Below, in pieces: positions 1 through 14,900 of a DNA stretch of 64,000 bases; positions within the stretch are counted from its first letter, which is position 1; each line of letters starts with the position of its first letter. The position numbers and the translations under genes were made by a program. Source of the stretch: Oscheius dolichura (taxonomy: Eukaryota; Nematoda; Chromadorea; Rhabditida; Rhabditidae). The stretch covers positions 5,518,001 through 5,582,000 of the forward strand of contig OW051497.1 in NCBI GenBank assembly GCA_932521035.1, in the 5' to 3' direction. The notes below the pieces were generated by a model, which ran no database searches, was not told the origin of the DNA, and worked only from the letters and a program-made list of their open reading frames with translations.

Positions 1-102
1 TCACCAATAGAATGTCTAGAAATAGCACTTTTTGGAGACAATGGAAGTCAAAAAGACGAAGTAGGTCTTTTAGCTTGGCTAATAGATTATGGCGTGGTTT
101 AA
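1..102 (+). CDS. possible last exon of an upstream gene
   Basis: Frame 1 is open from the first base to a TAA at 100-102 and would give a 33-residue C-terminal tail ending in WLIDYGVV. The start lies outside the window. I recognise no family. The only support is an open frame with reasonable codon use, so this may be chance. Confidence 0.3.
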   Translation, partial: SPIECLEIALFGDNGSQKDEVGLLAWLIDYGVV

Positions 103-371
103 TCCATAACAAGTAGTTTTGTTTTAGCCTGGTTTTTAGAGTATAACATTACTTTTGTTTTTGCTCATTCTCCTCTCTCTCTCTCTCCTTTTTTCTGAAC
201 GCTGTTAGACTAATAGCCGCTTTATAAAAACAGTTCGTCAGAATTTATAATATTTATTTGAATGCCCACCCCGGTCTCCGTCACCCTACATGCCGTATAC
301 CAAATTCCCGAACTGAGTCACAGGACGGTTTTCCTGCCCATGGCGCCCTTGCGCAAGTTTTTCGTGAGCAG

Positions 372-3300
372 ATGTCACGCAAGAACAGCCCCAGGTGGAT
401 GCACTTTCGAATGAGAACAGTTTGCGCTAGTGGTTCGCCTCCTTCATACTAGGGAATTCAGGCAAAACAGCCCAAGGCGCGAGCTAGGGAGCCGTCTCCA
501 TCGCCCGACGCTTCACCTCCCGTTTCTGAAGAAGTGCACGTCGAAGATAAGCCGAAAATGGAAACTGCCGCTGTAATCAAGAATGCTCCATCTACACGTC
601 AAGTGGACGGGAAGCTCGTGATAGATGGACACTTCGGCTGCGTATGCGGATTTAATTACCGTTCACGAATGACTTTAGATTGATATGTTGGTTCCTTCTC
701 TTCATAAGACCAACTACTCCGAGTATGTGGATTATCCCACGGTATTTGACATGAACACCGTCAAGAGCAACATCTCCTGGGCCCGTAGAAGTAAGGAGGA
801 TGAAAGCTTCTACAACGACTTAGCGGTACAGTGACCTTTTTCTCCCATAGAGTCAAAATGTTTTAGCTTACTGTACAGGGAGATCTGGAAAAGCTGCAGT
901 TGAAGGAGGGCGAACCAGAAGATGTTGACTACAATGAGCAGTTGGCCGCTTATGATCGAGACCACCAGCAGATGATCTTTGAGCGAATCATCGAGAGGAA
1001 CTTCCTCGAAGCCTGTGAACGACGACAGCGAAGGCAGCAAAACAAGACCAAGGGACAAATCGACGCCAAGTCGTTCACTGATACCATTGCATCTCTTCTG
1101 CCGGGATGGACTCCGGACGATGTAAACTTTCTTAGTAGCAGATAAACATGAACTGTTTAGACCGTAGCAATGGACGAACTCACGGAAAGGATGGGAGTTA
1201 CTTTGGAGTTTATTGCGGACGAAACAAGTAAGGACCATCGGATGGGACTGCTGGACGTGTTGGAGGACACGCCCTATGTTGAGCCCTGCCCATTTGTATT
1301 CGTTTCCAATACTCCGTGGATGGGACCCTACGACCAGATTCCCCACAACATCAGTCTCGTTCCACCGCCCGGTCATCTGTACCCGGTAAGTTTTGACATA
1401 CTTACAGTAAACATTAACGCGAACTTCCCTGTGGTAACCTTACCTTTAGCCGTTTGAACAGTTCGCCTACGAAGATGCTGGTTCTGGATATTCATCAGAT
1501 TCCGAACGACAGACTGATGGTTGCATTAAGGCCAAGAGAACGAGGCTGGAGAAGGCCAACTGCCACTGCGTTGACACCGCCATGCAGCCATTCATGCCTC
1601 CGCACTACCATCCAGTCGTGGAAATGGCTTGTCAGACGGACGACGTCATTTGCAAGAAGGACGTTGAGGAGATCCACGATGCTCTGCAGGCGTCTGACAC
1701 GACTACAAACACCACCTCTCCACAGTCACGTCTTCTGAAGAAAACGGTAGACTTTTGTTATCTTCCGAATATAGTATGGTTTGTCAGAAGCCGAATAAGA
1801 AGGTCGAGACAGCACAGACTACGGAGTGTTCCCAGGAGAAGCCTACTGCTGCCACAAATACTGCTCCGCGACCTGCTCCACCTACGATGACGAGTGCTGC
1901 TGCTACAAACACTCCTAATCCTAACGAAAGGGCCTACGCCCCGGAAGACAACATGATCAACTTCGGCACCTTCAAGGTAGGTAGCATGCGGGGTGAATTT
2001 TAGGGTTGCTTTGAATGATATCCGCTTGTTTTATGTTGAGTGCGGAAAAATAAGCAGTGACCTTGCCGTTCGACTCACGTTTTGACTCACTTTCGACATT
2101 TCGCGCTTTAGGTTGTCGCTGCTCCACTGAAGGAAGGGGAGGGGCTTCCTGGCGGTGCGATAATTCCTCGAATATTACCTATGGAGTACGCGATGAAGTT
2201 CTTCCCCAATAGCATTCCCGACGTAGAAGAACTTGTACGTAATACGGCATCCGATTAACCTAACTTCTTTCAGATGAAGAACGATCCAAACGCCGATCCT
2301 AACAAGATTATGGAGGAATGGGTCCGTTCTTGGCTCCAAGAAGCTCAGAAGATGAAACCCAACAATGGAACTGGTAATATCAGCAATCCACAGGACTTCA
2401 TCGCGGCTTACTCTGATCAGGTATAGCACGGCATGTCAGATATGACTCATTCTTACATTCAGGTTGTCTCAGCTCTTTCTGCCGTTGCTCTGAACTTCAT
2501 GAATGTTCGTCGTCTTACCAGCAAAGTGAACGAGCTCATTGTCAATCTCCAGGAAAGGACAGTCACTCTTCGTCTCAACAAGCTTCACAGTCAGATCTTC
2601 AATATGGCCGGCATGACTTTCGAGCAAAGTTCGTTTTGCAGTTGTTAGCGTTATTCATACCGAGCATTTCAGTTACTGATCCAGTTGCCCGACCTCTGCC
2701 TGACACGACCAGCAATGATGGTGACTATGTTCTGATCGAGCAGATCACTTACCTTGATGACATCAAGGGAAAGCTTGATGAGCAGATTGGAAATGAAAAA
2801 GACCTGGCTAAGAAGATCGGAGATGCTTTGAAGACGATTGATGAGAAGCTCCGTACCAATGCGAAGACAATTGAGGACCAGAAGAAAAAGATTGAAGAGC
2901 AGGACAAGACCTTCAAGAAGCTGGATAAGTCAACGAAGCAGGAGATCCAGCTCCTGAAGAACCAGCTCACCGCTGAAAAAGACCGTTACTCCAACGTGGG
3001 CAAGGAACTCAAGGAGAGGAACAAGGAAGTGAAACGCTTGGAAACACGGTGTAATGCTGTCACGTTAGTTATTTTGAAAAGCTTTCTCAATTCGAAGTTT
3101 TTAGTGCTGAACGCGATGACTTCGCAGAAAAGGCAAAGACCGCTCAGAAGGAAGCCACTACCCTTCAGAGGAAGCACACCGACGAGATCAACAAGCTTCG
3201 TCGTGAAATGGCCAGCCTGAATGATTCTCGTAAGAATCTACAGGTACTAGCTCTTGAAACGCTTCATAATCACTGTTCAGAATGGAATTGCCGAGCGCGA

Positions 3301-4851
3301 CAACGAGAACAAGAGTCTCCAGCACCAAGTTGAAGAGCGAAACAATCAGCTGAAGAGGTTCAGAACAGACCTTGACCAGGAAAGGCAGAAGAGTGTCTCT
3401 GCCAACCGCGAACTGGAGAAGGCTTTGGAACGTGCCAAACGATCAGAGATCGACCTTCTAACCAGAGAGCTGGATTCCGGAGTAGCTCTCCTCGAGCGGG
3501 CTCACTCTGATGCCACCAAGCACTGTAACGAGATGGACGAAGCCGCTAGCAACCGTGCTCGCAACCCCACGGAGGTGTCTACGTACTTGGCCAACAAACT
3601 GGAATGGGCCAACATTGTCGAGCAAATTGAAGGGTTCATCAAGAAGGCCAAGGCTGACTACACCGGTCACATTGAGGCTATTCAAGGAGGAAAGGGTTTG
3701 GTTTCTCTCCCGAAAATCTCTGTTGCCAAGCCTCCTATGCCGCCTGCAATCCTTAAGGTATTCCTCCCAACGCTCTTCTTTTACTCTGAAACATTTTAAG
3801 GTTGCTCCAATTGTTCCAATCGAGCCTTCTAAAACTCCTGGTCCGATTGGTCCTCCTCGAACTCACGCGTCGACCATGTCGCCTCCAACTCGTACTGCTG
3901 CTTCACCGGTCCCCAAGCGCTCTCCCAGTTCGCCTGTTCGTCATCCCGGAGCGATTGGCACGCGACCCAATGGTGCTCCCATCAATGGAAGCTCTAACAC
4001 CTCTGAGAGGAATCCTTTCGAGAACACCAACATTGGTGGATCATTGGTAAGCTATTGATATGGTATCTAGTTATTACAATCATTGCAGCTCAACAACTGG
4101 TCGTGGTCTGAGCCGTTGGAGAGCATTCTGAGTCATCCTTCCCCCAGTAACGACTTACTCTCCATGGCCAACGCCTCTTCTCGTGTTGACCAGAACGGAT
4201 GGGATGAACAGAACAATACCTGGAGTAGCAATCACGTCCCGAATGTCTCCAATGTCAACCAGTACATCAGTGGGCCTCTTGGAAACCAGAGCCGCTCCTC
4301 GCTGTTCAGTCAGCCTCCTGGCTGGTCTCGCCCTCACAGCGCCCAGCACCAGCCCATGACTGCTATTGAGCAGCAGCAGCAACAGAGAATGATTATCTTT
4401 AACGTAAGCCATACTGTACCTGTCGTCTTTATTTTACATTTTAGCAGATCTGGCAGCCTATCATTGACCGTGTGGCCAAGAAGTTGCACATCGACATGTA
4501 AGTTGAGATCAGAACCTGGTATCATAATTTTATTTTAGGGAGCAGGCTTTCCAACTCGCTCGTCAATACATCCACGATAATAATGTCAACCTGATGACAT
4601 CTCGAATGACTCCTGATGATATCGCTGATGCCCTGCTCCACAAGCGGTACAACGAAAGCAGCCGCCTTCCTCCAGGCGCCGCTCCGGGTTACCTGCAGTC
4701 TCCCCTGATGGGATCCTTCCTCGACCGCAGTTCGATTCCTCCTCTCGGCTCGTTGGGACTCAATGCGTCTGACCATCTGCTGAACAATCTCCTCGGCGGC
4801 GACGGCATCCGTCCCTCTTCCACCAACGACAAGTGGTCCAATGGCATGTGA
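372..4851 (+). CDS. large coiled-coil protein with W-motif tail, unrecognised family
   Basis: Seventeen exons join in phase to give 1217 aa: 372-419, 462-641, 709-825, 879-1121, 1161-1385, 1450-1746, 1788-1976, 2112-2234, 2274-2420, 2463-2628, 2673-3048, 3105-3243, 3281-3757, 3801-4046, 4089-4403, 4445-4497, 4539-4851. The start ATG follows a possible splice acceptor (gagcag). The N-terminal third is soluble and includes a CHC motif. Residues about 600-800 are a long charged coiled coil rich in K, E and Q. A Pro/Ser-rich stretch follows. Residues 992-1096 carry spaced tryptophans (NNWSW, NGWDE, NTWSS, PGWSR) and a short Q run. The last 100 residues form a compact helical module. I do not recognise the family. 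A cytoplasmic scaffold or RNP protein is only an inference. Confidence 0.85.
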
Positions 4852-5190
4852 GCCATTCCCCTATTTGTTCTACTCTATTGTTCATTCCAAGCTTTTTCTA
4901 TCCCCCTCCCCCCACCCCCTCTGTTCCCGGTTTTCTGGGTTTTTACCTAACCTTAGATTTGCACATAGCTTACCGATGACAAAATAGTTTGAAAGATTTT
5001 AATTGCAAAACTGTCATATTTGTGTTGGCGAAACTGTACACATAGGTTGGGAGTTGCCCGTCCCCTTCTCCCACCCACTGCTTAGTGTTACGTCTGTTGT
5101 GCTTTTGCACCCCCTAGGCCACACAATTGTAACTTTTCTAATTAACGATCTGTTCTAACAGAATTAATGTTTTATTGTCCTCTGTTTCCG

Positions 5191-5196
5191 AATAAA
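5191..5196 (+). terminator. polyadenylation signal of the coiled-coil gene
   Basis: AATAAA lies 340 nt after the stop of the coiled-coil gene and is followed by a T-rich stretch. Confidence 0.6.
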
Positions 5197-5229
5197 TCTG
5201 TTGTCACCATTCGTTTCGTAATAAAACAA

Positions 5230-5977
5230 ACACCAGTTTATTAAAATGACTAGTCTTCTTCCCTTCGTATAGGATTATGCAAAGCAACCGATTTTATAAA
5301 AGTAATCCATTCCTGAATTTGTAGGGAAAGAGTCCAAGTAGATCTGAACAAACAGATTCCACTTGATTTTGTGTTTTATAATGTTCGAGTTCATCAATAA
5401 AAGACCGCTCAACTGTAAAATCCCCTTTCACCCGAAACGTGCCGATCTGAATCCGCTGGCCTGTCGTCTATTGTCGCCGGGAACCTTGATCTATCGTCGC
5501 TTTAGTCAGCGAGCGATTATGGCCGAGCCTAGCCATCCTGGGTCCTACAGCGGAACCTTCCCTCAGTACATTTTTTCGTCAATATTTCTGGATTCTTGCC
5601 AGATATTTATATTTATTTTTTCTATTTTTAAAGTTATACGTCACAGTGATGATTTCTCATGAGAAACTAAACAACCTGGGAAATTTCGAGTTTTTAAAGT
5701 TTGAACGAAGCGCATTAGACGGCTATATTTCATAAAGCACGACATGACAATTGATTTATTTACTTTTTTTACTTAAATAAGCTTCTTTAGTGTTGGTTAT
5801 TCTCTCGGAAAGCGAAAATAAAGCGAGTAATCCTTTGAAAACGGAAAGCGCTTTAATTTCCTCTTCTCGATCGCGCTCCGCTATTTATTTACACGTAATC
5901 TTGCTCTGTATATCTACAATTTATTCAGTTTCATAAGCATTCATTGCCTAACCATTAAAATCTTCACTTTAGGCTCA
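5230..5977. other. intergenic, 5' flank of rbc-1
   Basis: This stretch lies between the polyadenylation signal of the coiled-coil gene and the rbc-1 start. A 99-codon frame crosses 5363-5662 but has no splice support and no family resemblance. The stretch ends in a T-rich acceptor (cactttag) five bases before the rbc-1 ATG, the likely spliced-leader site. I see no RNA gene. Confidence 0.5.
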
Positions 5978-8900
5978 ATGAGCGTACATCAGGTAATAAC
6001 CGGAGCTCTCAACAAGGGAGAAAATGTATATGCTATCGGAGGAGTGGAAGGAATTACTTTTACCGTGAGTTTTTCCCATTAGCTTTGTTTCATCTTATCT
6101 TTTCAGGTTTGTGCAGTCGGGTCAGATGTAGTAATATTAGGATCAGATTTTATTCGAATGCAAATAATCCCGGGATGTTCCCATCACACAGAGCAACTCG
6201 TAACAAGTGTCAGTTGTTGTGGAGACTCAGGAAAGGTGAGCAATTTCCTGTTTATTCGAGTATCCGATGCGTTTAGATAGCTGCCACTTATGGTGATATA
6301 ATCAGAGTATTCGAGCCAATTTCGACGAGTCATGATAGGAGAAGTGATACTGACAAGTCTTTCCCATTTAAATGGGTTGAAACCCAATGCTTTACCGTCA
6401 AAGGCTTTGTAAATACGGTGCTTTGGAATATGGACGGTAGAAAATCCTCTATTTATATTCTACTGAAATTATTTAAGGGCTTCGAATGCTTATTGTTGTA
6501 AAAAATGAATTAATCCTCTACCAGCACCGAAGTGTCTCCGGCTTAGCTTCACGACCCGCACCACCGAACGTTATGTTCTGCATAGCAGAAGATGTATGTT
6601 TCTTTACTTTTATTTATTTTACCTTTCGATTTATAGGAACAGTCAAAGACAAATTGTTCGTGGGACGCTGTCTGGTCTTGCCATTTACCTACGACGCCTA
6701 AATATATTAAATATTCCCCTGATGGAGGATTCTTTGCCGTGGCCGGTAAAAACGACAGTATTGTGAAGATATTTTATCAAGAACAAGGCGGTACGCACAC
6801 TATTTTAACAATTATTTTTGTTCGTTGTTCAGATTTTGACTCTAAAGAACAGCCCAGTTTTGAATTTGTTTCACTTCAACATCCAGCCGCTGTTAAGGGG
6901 CTCGAATGGAGACGGACTGGCCGATATATGCCAAGAAAATGCATTCAGTCGGTGCTAATGACATGGTGTGAAGATAATACATCTCGAATCTGGAAGGAAA
7001 CGCCACCGCCGGAGTTAGCGATTATAGATCTCTCTGGGGACGGAGGTAGGCAAACATATTGTAGACACAAATGTTAACAATTACAGGAGAGCCAGCATGG
7101 GAACATAATAAACCCAAGAAGTTTCTTGGAAAGCATATGAAAGTGAAATCGGCACGGAAGAAGATCCTCAATCGATTAAAAGGACTTGTCCCCGAGAAGA
7201 AGCGAAAACACGAAGAGAAGGAACATGGAATGGGATTACGTGCTCAGATTGGGCATTCTCCTTCGTTAACAGATCTCCATGCCGCATCTCAGCCCTTTCA
7301 AAATGTTCAGTTCCACTTGGCAGCTAGCATCAATGCAGAAACAGGTACACTGTCGTTAATAGACAGGCATATATGTTTCAGACTGTCTCCTCGTTCCTTC
7401 CCTGGATAGCTACGGTCTGGAAAAGAAACCCTTCTGCGTCCACTGGCTAAATAACAAAGAGCTGGTATTCAGTCTTGGCGCCGAACGACTTCTCGCCGAA
7501 ACATTGATGACCGAGGGAGAAGGCACGGGGCGCTATGTCTCCAATGGATCAACCAAAGAGTCGTCGCCGGCGGAGGCTCTGGAAGTAGACGAAACCAATC
7601 CAATAGGAGAAAAGGGCGAACGGCCACTAAGCGCATTTGGAGGAAGCGTTTGTTCCGAGACGCCGTCCAACAAAGACTTAATCGATGTGAAACTGGAGAT
7701 ATTATTACGGCAATGGACGAAGACCAACGACATACTCTTCACAGTTCACCCAGTAGATGGGAGTCTCCTTGTCTGGACTGTAGAGTGGCTAGACGATTTA
7801 CAGCGTCAGCCGACAATCTCACTCAACTCAAGGTTTCCCGGAGCATTCCCTATCACGGATGCCTCTTCCCTCCAGCCTACACTCAACACCTTCAATCCAC
7901 ACGAGCCTCTCTACATCGATGTCCTGAGACAAGACCACGAGCACAAGGAGCATGGAACGGAGAGGGTGTTCGACAAGGATGCGATACCCAGTCCGACCAA
8001 TACTATCCATATGCTCACTAACCACGAAAACGGAACTCTCAACTTGTGGCATATCGCTATGGACGAAGGCAGCAATTTCCAAACAATACTCAACGTCTCA
8101 CACATTTCTCGGATGTGCGGCCATCGGTTCCAAATCAAGCAGGTTGTTGCCCATCCAGTCCTTCCGCTGCTTTTGACAACTTCCCAGTTTCGATCAACGG
8201 ATGCAAAGGACATCTCGCATGTATGTCATTCCTTTTATAAGGGAAATATTTGTTACAGTATGCCTCCTTGTCAGAAGTCATCTTATGGAAAATATCACCC
8301 GTTGGACCGCTCTGCCGAAGCGGTGGAGTGGTTGAATTGGCTCGTGTAGCAGACCCTTCAAGGAGCGCCTTCAGTTCTCTCAGCTGGATACCGACAATTC
8401 TACCAAGGTGACACTTCTTACTTTTTATTAGATCAAATGTTTAGCTGTACACTAGGAACAATTTGCAATTCACCCTCGGCTTGTTTCATTTCAAGCAATG
8501 GAAACGATCTGGTTATTTATCAAGCGGTTGTGGATGCCCGGGGTCTTCTTAATGAAATCCACGAGTCCAACAGAATCTCCCAAGCTGACGATGATACGTA
8601 TGTGTCTCCTTATTTAATTTTAACCTTTTGGAATTAAGAGTGTCCAGACGATCCCTTACGCCTACACCGCGGCCGCCACCCAGCAGTCTACTCCAACAAT
8701 TGAAAGTTGTCTCCACGCAATCGACGGCAAAACCTGGATGTGTTTTGGAAATTGGAAAGATTCCCGACGTATTAATAGTAGGCTTTTCTTACTTTTTTAC
8801 TAAAACTTCTTGTTAAGCCTGACGAGCAGACCCTGCTGATCCACATTTTCAATGAGCGATTGATATTCGAAGACGACGACGCCATCCACGAGGACAGTCA

Positions 8901-11900
8901 GTCACGCCTGGGAGTTGTTGTGGATAGGAGTGATACCAACACATTCAAGGATCGGTTCTTTGTGGTGATTATCCAAAAAGGAGAGGAAAACGACACGTTC
9001 TTGATGTACTCATTGGTCATTTCTTCGCAACAGCCACAGCCTATACCTCATTATGGTTAGCAACATCATTGTTGTCATCAAGTGCCGTTATTTAGACGTA
9101 GAAGATCTACCAGATGAGAAAGGCTTTCTGAGACCAGCCAGCCCACTTGCTCACTCCGTGGCCAAGCTGCATTTCCAATCGGAACTTGTCTGCAAGCAAA
9201 CGATGGATCTGCCATCAGGAAGCCGTGTTGTGGCAGCCGCTCCAGTTGCTGGCCATCTCCCCTCCTCCACAATCTATCCTGCTTGTCAAGCTCCGTTTGT
9301 TCTCCTTACGAGCGGAACAGGTTCCCATTTTCTAAATTATTAACTAAGTGGTACATTTAGATGATGTGATTCGTTGTTGGAAATGCTCGCCTAATACGAC
9401 GGGAACTAACAAATACGTTTGGAAAGAATGGAACACGGTGGGCGATGGTCATGCCAGTGATTTGGAAGTGGAAGGCACTATCTATTCCGTGTCTGCCGCT
9501 CACAGTGGAAGAATCGCCTGTGCATACGATCCCCGATCCGGAACGACACTCGCCAATGCTTCAGAGGTGCAGCTTAGCTTATAACTTTACTCAGATATTT
9601 AGGTTGAAATAGGAGTGTTTGAATGCGAATCTTCTGGGGGAGTCGAGTGGATGAGAGAGGATACCCTCCATGTTCGAGACGTCTACATTCCAAGCGCTGG
9701 GTAAGGTTTACCGTGAACTATGCAACTGAACTGGTTTAGAAGAAGCCCAGTTTATCCCAGCTCTCCATATGGCGGATCAAGTCAAGATGTCTCTACCGTA
9801 TCCCGTAAAGATTTAATACTCGCCAGATTTCAAAAAATATTCCGTGGTGTGGTCCAGTGCTTAGAATTGCACGGATCGGTTTCGTATATTTTTGCCTGTC
9901 TCAAAAGATTTCTGTTCTATCATTTTGCTCATTTTTATTTCCAAGCGAATCAAAATAACACCAGCTTGTCAAATTATTTGCTTCCAAATTAATTTTTCTG
10001 TTACTTAATCTGAGTTTTAGGAGTCCTCAACGGCCCTTCGGAAGATCTGGTGAAGGCGATGAACAGACCAGAAACCATCAGTATCCACACGGGAGCTTTG
10101 AATCTTTCTGATAAGATCCGTATTGACTGGGTATCAACTGAAGACGGCGGTCATATCCTAACGGTCGGAGTTGCTGCGAAGGTTTATCTGTACACACAGG
10201 TATACCCTTTTCCGTTTGAAAAGCACCTTCTTACAGGTTTCCCAAGATCCGGCACAACAGAATGTGGTACTGATGAAGGAAAGTGAAACAACTATGAGAA
10301 GACCCTCTCTGAGAAAAATGTCCTCCTTGATCAGTCACCATCACCCCAATAGCACTCTGACAAAATGGGTTTGCACCAGGATCCTGGCATTGGAATCAGC
10401 AGACGGACTTCCACCTATTCCTACAACATTATCATGGGCTCGTGATGGAATTCTCGTAGTTGGAATGCCAAGTGAGATGAGAGTTTACAACCAGTGGAAT
10501 CTAAAACCCAACATGGAAATGAAAGAGAAGCATGAAGTGCTAATGGTTAAACGAGGAAGCACTGCCACTCCGACGGTCACCATATCGGCCTCCTATTCGA
10601 TGTTGGACCAACTGAACAAGAAGAAAGAACTGCCCGTGAGCAAGAGTCGAATGCGAATGGACTTGACGAAGACACTTCCGTCAAATAAGGACCAAACTCC
10701 TCACGCCGTGCTTGAGGCGATTTCTGGTGAGGGACTCTTCGAAGCTGCCCGGCTGTCTTCTCCAATTCTACCGCAATACCATCCAAAGCAGCTGATTGTG
10801 TTATTGAATGCTGGAAGGACAAAAAGAGTTAAAGCCATTCTACTCCATGTGCTCAACGCATTGAAACAACATCAAGGATCTATCCACAATCCGCTTTCAA
10901 GGGCAGCGTCTGTTAGACGGATGTCAACGGTGGACGGAGACGACGCCAACTACAGAGGAGCAACCGATGGGGTAGTTATAGCAATCAATTTGTATTACGA
11001 ATTTCCTTTTCAGCCGAGTAAGATCAATTTGGAGGAAGATTCTCCCGACTACAATGAAATAGACGACATTGCACCACTTCCATTGTACGCCCTGATAGCA
11101 GCTGACCAGGCTCTGGTTCTGAAACCTGGAGAGAATGCTGAAGATTTCGAAGGCGTAAGAAAGAGTTCTGCATCTTTTAGTCTTTTCTTTAGACCCCTGG
11201 TTATGATTCACTTTTTACGGAAAACAACCTAAACGACGATGATTTGGACGAGATGCTGAAAGATACGGAGAGCACTGGTGGAAGGTCTCGTCATCATTCA
11301 GGAAACAGCTTCGAACTGAAACAGGACACAACAATGGTTGTAGCTTTTACTGCCAAACATAACAGGTATTTTTTTATTTTAATACTGGCTATAACACGAA
11401 TATGACAGATTGCTCACGGAGCTGCTAACTCACACTCATCTTCCCGGATTATCGAGCGTTGACCAAATGCATCTCCTCGCTATCGCCGATACACTCAGTC
11501 ACTTCTCCAGCGATGTTATGGACAAATTAACACAGGCAAATGCAGGTATGTTTTCCTCCGGATTGTGCAAAAAGGCGTACTTCAGCGCTGAAACCAGTAG
11601 TTCAATCAGTTCTCGGCGAGTCATCAGCTGGAGGATATGCAACTGCAGCGGCTGGAGTAGAAACAGTCGACGAATGCGGACTGCGGTTCTTGATGGCTAT
11701 GAAGCAACATGAGTATCTCTTGCTATGCCTGCCCCCAAAGCAAAGGGTGGATCTGAAGAAACAGGGACTGTCATCGTGCAACATCATCTGGGCACAGCAT
11801 TCTGATACCGAGACCGAACTGTTAAATGCCGTTCCTTTTATGCAGAAGTCCAATCCGACATGGGAAGATATCCGAAGTCTTGGAATTGCGTGGTGGCTGA

Positions 11901-14900
11901 AGAACACCGGAAGTCTTACAACTTGCATTGAGAAACTTGCCAGGGCGGCTTTCCAAAAGAATCAAGATCCCATGGATGCGGCGTTGTTCTACATGGCCAT
12001 GAAGAAAAAGAATGTACTCACCCAGTTATTCAAGGTATTCACAGTACTTGCTCGCTACAATTCATGTTATAGACGGCAAGGGATCAGAAGATGGCCGACT
12101 TCTTCAGTAATGATTTCAACCAAGATTTTTGGAAGAAGGCTGCTGCAAAGAACGCTTTTGTTTTGATGGGAAAGCAGCGGTTCCAACATGCCGCTGCCTT
12201 CTTCCTTCTCAACGGAAGTCTCAAGGATGCTGTTCAGGTACTAATATTTCTTCTGTCATAAATGCATTCCCTTTAGACAGTTATAAGAAACTGCAATGAT
12301 CTCCAGTTAGCAATGGTGATTGTTCGATTGTATGAAAAGGATATGGAGCAGCAGCAAAACGTTCTAAAAGAAATACTTTGCCGGGAAGTGCTCGGAATGT
12401 CTGGCGAGGAGTTTGAGACGTCTAAAGGGAAAATTGACGAGAACATAACTTTGTATCCGGAGGCTAGCAAGTTCGTTGACATTGTGATTTTTATTTGCTT
12501 CTGATAGAGATCCCTTCATACGGTCGATGGCTTTATGGTGTTTGAAGGACTACACAAGAGCCTCGCACACCCTGGTCGAAGAAGCTCAGCAAGATCGACT
12601 GAGCCCCAATACATCTCTCTCAGACATATTCAACTTCTACTCCTTCTTGAGAAAACATCCGCTGGTAGTCCGGCAGAGACTGACAGATGCCGGAGCTCAA
12701 GTTGGCTCCACTGAGAAGTTTATCGCTGTCGGAAAACATCTCGAGTCTTTGGTTACGCCGGCAGAGAGAAGGTTTGTCACGAGTTTACCATAAAGTATTC
12801 AATGCTTTAGATTATTCTTCCGAACAGCGGCGGAGCATATGGCCCGTGGATGTCCCATGCTGGCTTTGGAAGTGTTAAGCAGACTGCCCAAGAACATGTT
12901 AACAGTCAAGGATACTGAAGACCTAATGAAAATACTGATTCGGGGAACAGCAACAACAAACAACAAGCCACCACCTCCGCCGGTCAAAGCAGAGGATGTC
13001 GACTGGAGCCAGCCAACGAATGTGGCCAAAGAAGACGAACTGGAACTTGGTTGGAGTGAGGAGGACGAGGATGAGGAGTTGGCGGAAAAAGAAGAAAAGG
13101 AGGAAAGAAAACAGGAGTCACCTGTTCCTGAAGATCCTCATGAAATGGAAGGCCTCTCTTCAGACGATAAAACTCAGCATTCGGTAAGAATTGACCAAAA
13201 CATATCAATCTAAGTTCTTTAGGTTGAGGTATCCAAAGGAGCGACCGATGTCATATCCCAACATTTGAAATTCGTCGCTTCCCTGAGAATTCTGACAGAA
13301 GAACTGTCAACATTGGCAAGTGGTTTCGAAGTAGACGGCGGGCAACTGCGCTACCAGTTGTTCACATGGCTTGAGAAGGAGGTGGAAGTGTTGAAAACCC
13401 TTTGCGATTACCGTACTGCTGAAGTTGAAGATATTGAAGATGATCTCGACATAAGCAACACCTCCGGGTATGTGTACTTGACACTCTTTTTAGCATGGAG
13501 TGATATTTTAGATTTTTACCGAAACTTCAGCGTTCCGTTCAAATAGACTCGCCAAAACATAGGTTCTTTGCTTAGTAGTCGCTTTTGTTAATGTGAAACC
13601 CCGTTTCTGTTAACCCCTTGACTTTGTGTAAAAGATCACAGAAGAGTTTTCAGAAATACACAACAACTCCACGAGGCTCTTAGACACGACCACGCGGAAA
13701 TGGTAGCAAGGTTGAAAATAACTTCAAGAAGGCGGAAATGGTTGACAGCTAACCAGAAACTGCTTCGCTCGTTCACTTCTTACTGTGCTCTCCATAGCGG
13801 ACAAAACCACAGACTGACGTCGGCTCTTATGGAGTTGCTCTTACTATTGTTGGAAATACAGAAAGACTCCGGCATACAACACCTCAGCGGTTCGTCTTTA
13901 TTTCCTCTTTTGCAATCCTATAATTTTAGAAGCAGTTCCGGAGTTGAATACATTCCCTCTACTGGAAGCGTCCATTTCTTCCACTAAAATGTTCGTTTCA
14001 TCCCCGCTATCGTTCATTGAGAACCAATGCCATGATTTGCTACTCTCTATTGCACACCTCACCACCGTTCCCAGCACCGAACACAATTTACAAAAGGTTA
14101 GTTGCAGTTTATAACGCCTCAAGATGTTCCCATTTTACAGACTTACATGCTATACAATCTATGCCAAGGTCTTTCCTCCTGCCTGTACCAGTCACTTTGT
14201 GATGTCGATCAGTTTAACATCCCCCCGTTCTTCAAGTCCGAAAGAAGGGCTGGAGCGTTGACCTGCCGCCCCCGTTATGCTAGCAGTTGCGAGGACATCC
14301 GAATAACAACGGCTCCAAATAAATGGCCAGGACTAGACAACTTGGTAGACGAAAACATTCACTAATTACCATACAATACGTTACTTTAGGTAGCCTTGAT
14401 GGGGCGAGAAAAAGATGACGACAGACCGCCGCTAAGGCACCTCCTGGCAGAATGCTACGTGTCAATCGTGATGTCCCTCTTCTGTTTTGCCATTGCGGCC
14501 CATGATGCACGATGGCTTTACCGACTAGCATCTCACGATATGAACGAGAATAGATTTGGGTGGATCTTCGGCGGAGGAGGACACAAGAAACTCAAAACTG
14601 CACCGCCGAGCAGACCGCCTCGTCCACTAGCTCCTCGAAGTGAGAATACCACTGAGAATCCATCACAAGAAGGTAATGGACCTGATGCTCATGCTATCAG
14701 ATCCAAACTGCACTCGAAGCTGCTAGGCCATGCCACAGTAAACGCCCAAGCTACTGGCGATCGAAGCTCGGAGCAAACCATTTTGCGCTGGGTACCTCCT
14801 CATAAGAACATTGTCCAGATGTTTGCCGAGAAACCACAAATTGACTCAAACGAACGACTAGGAGTGGAATTTGATTCTGATGATGAGCATGATGACGCTT

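Noticed and set aside
645-670. sequence resembling the nematode SL1 leader (gatttaattacc)
   Set aside because: It lies inside an intron, only part matches, and no SL RNA structure or Sm site is present.
5363-5662. 99-codon open frame upstream of rbc-1
   Set aside because: No splice sites, no family resemblance, and T-rich low-complexity end.
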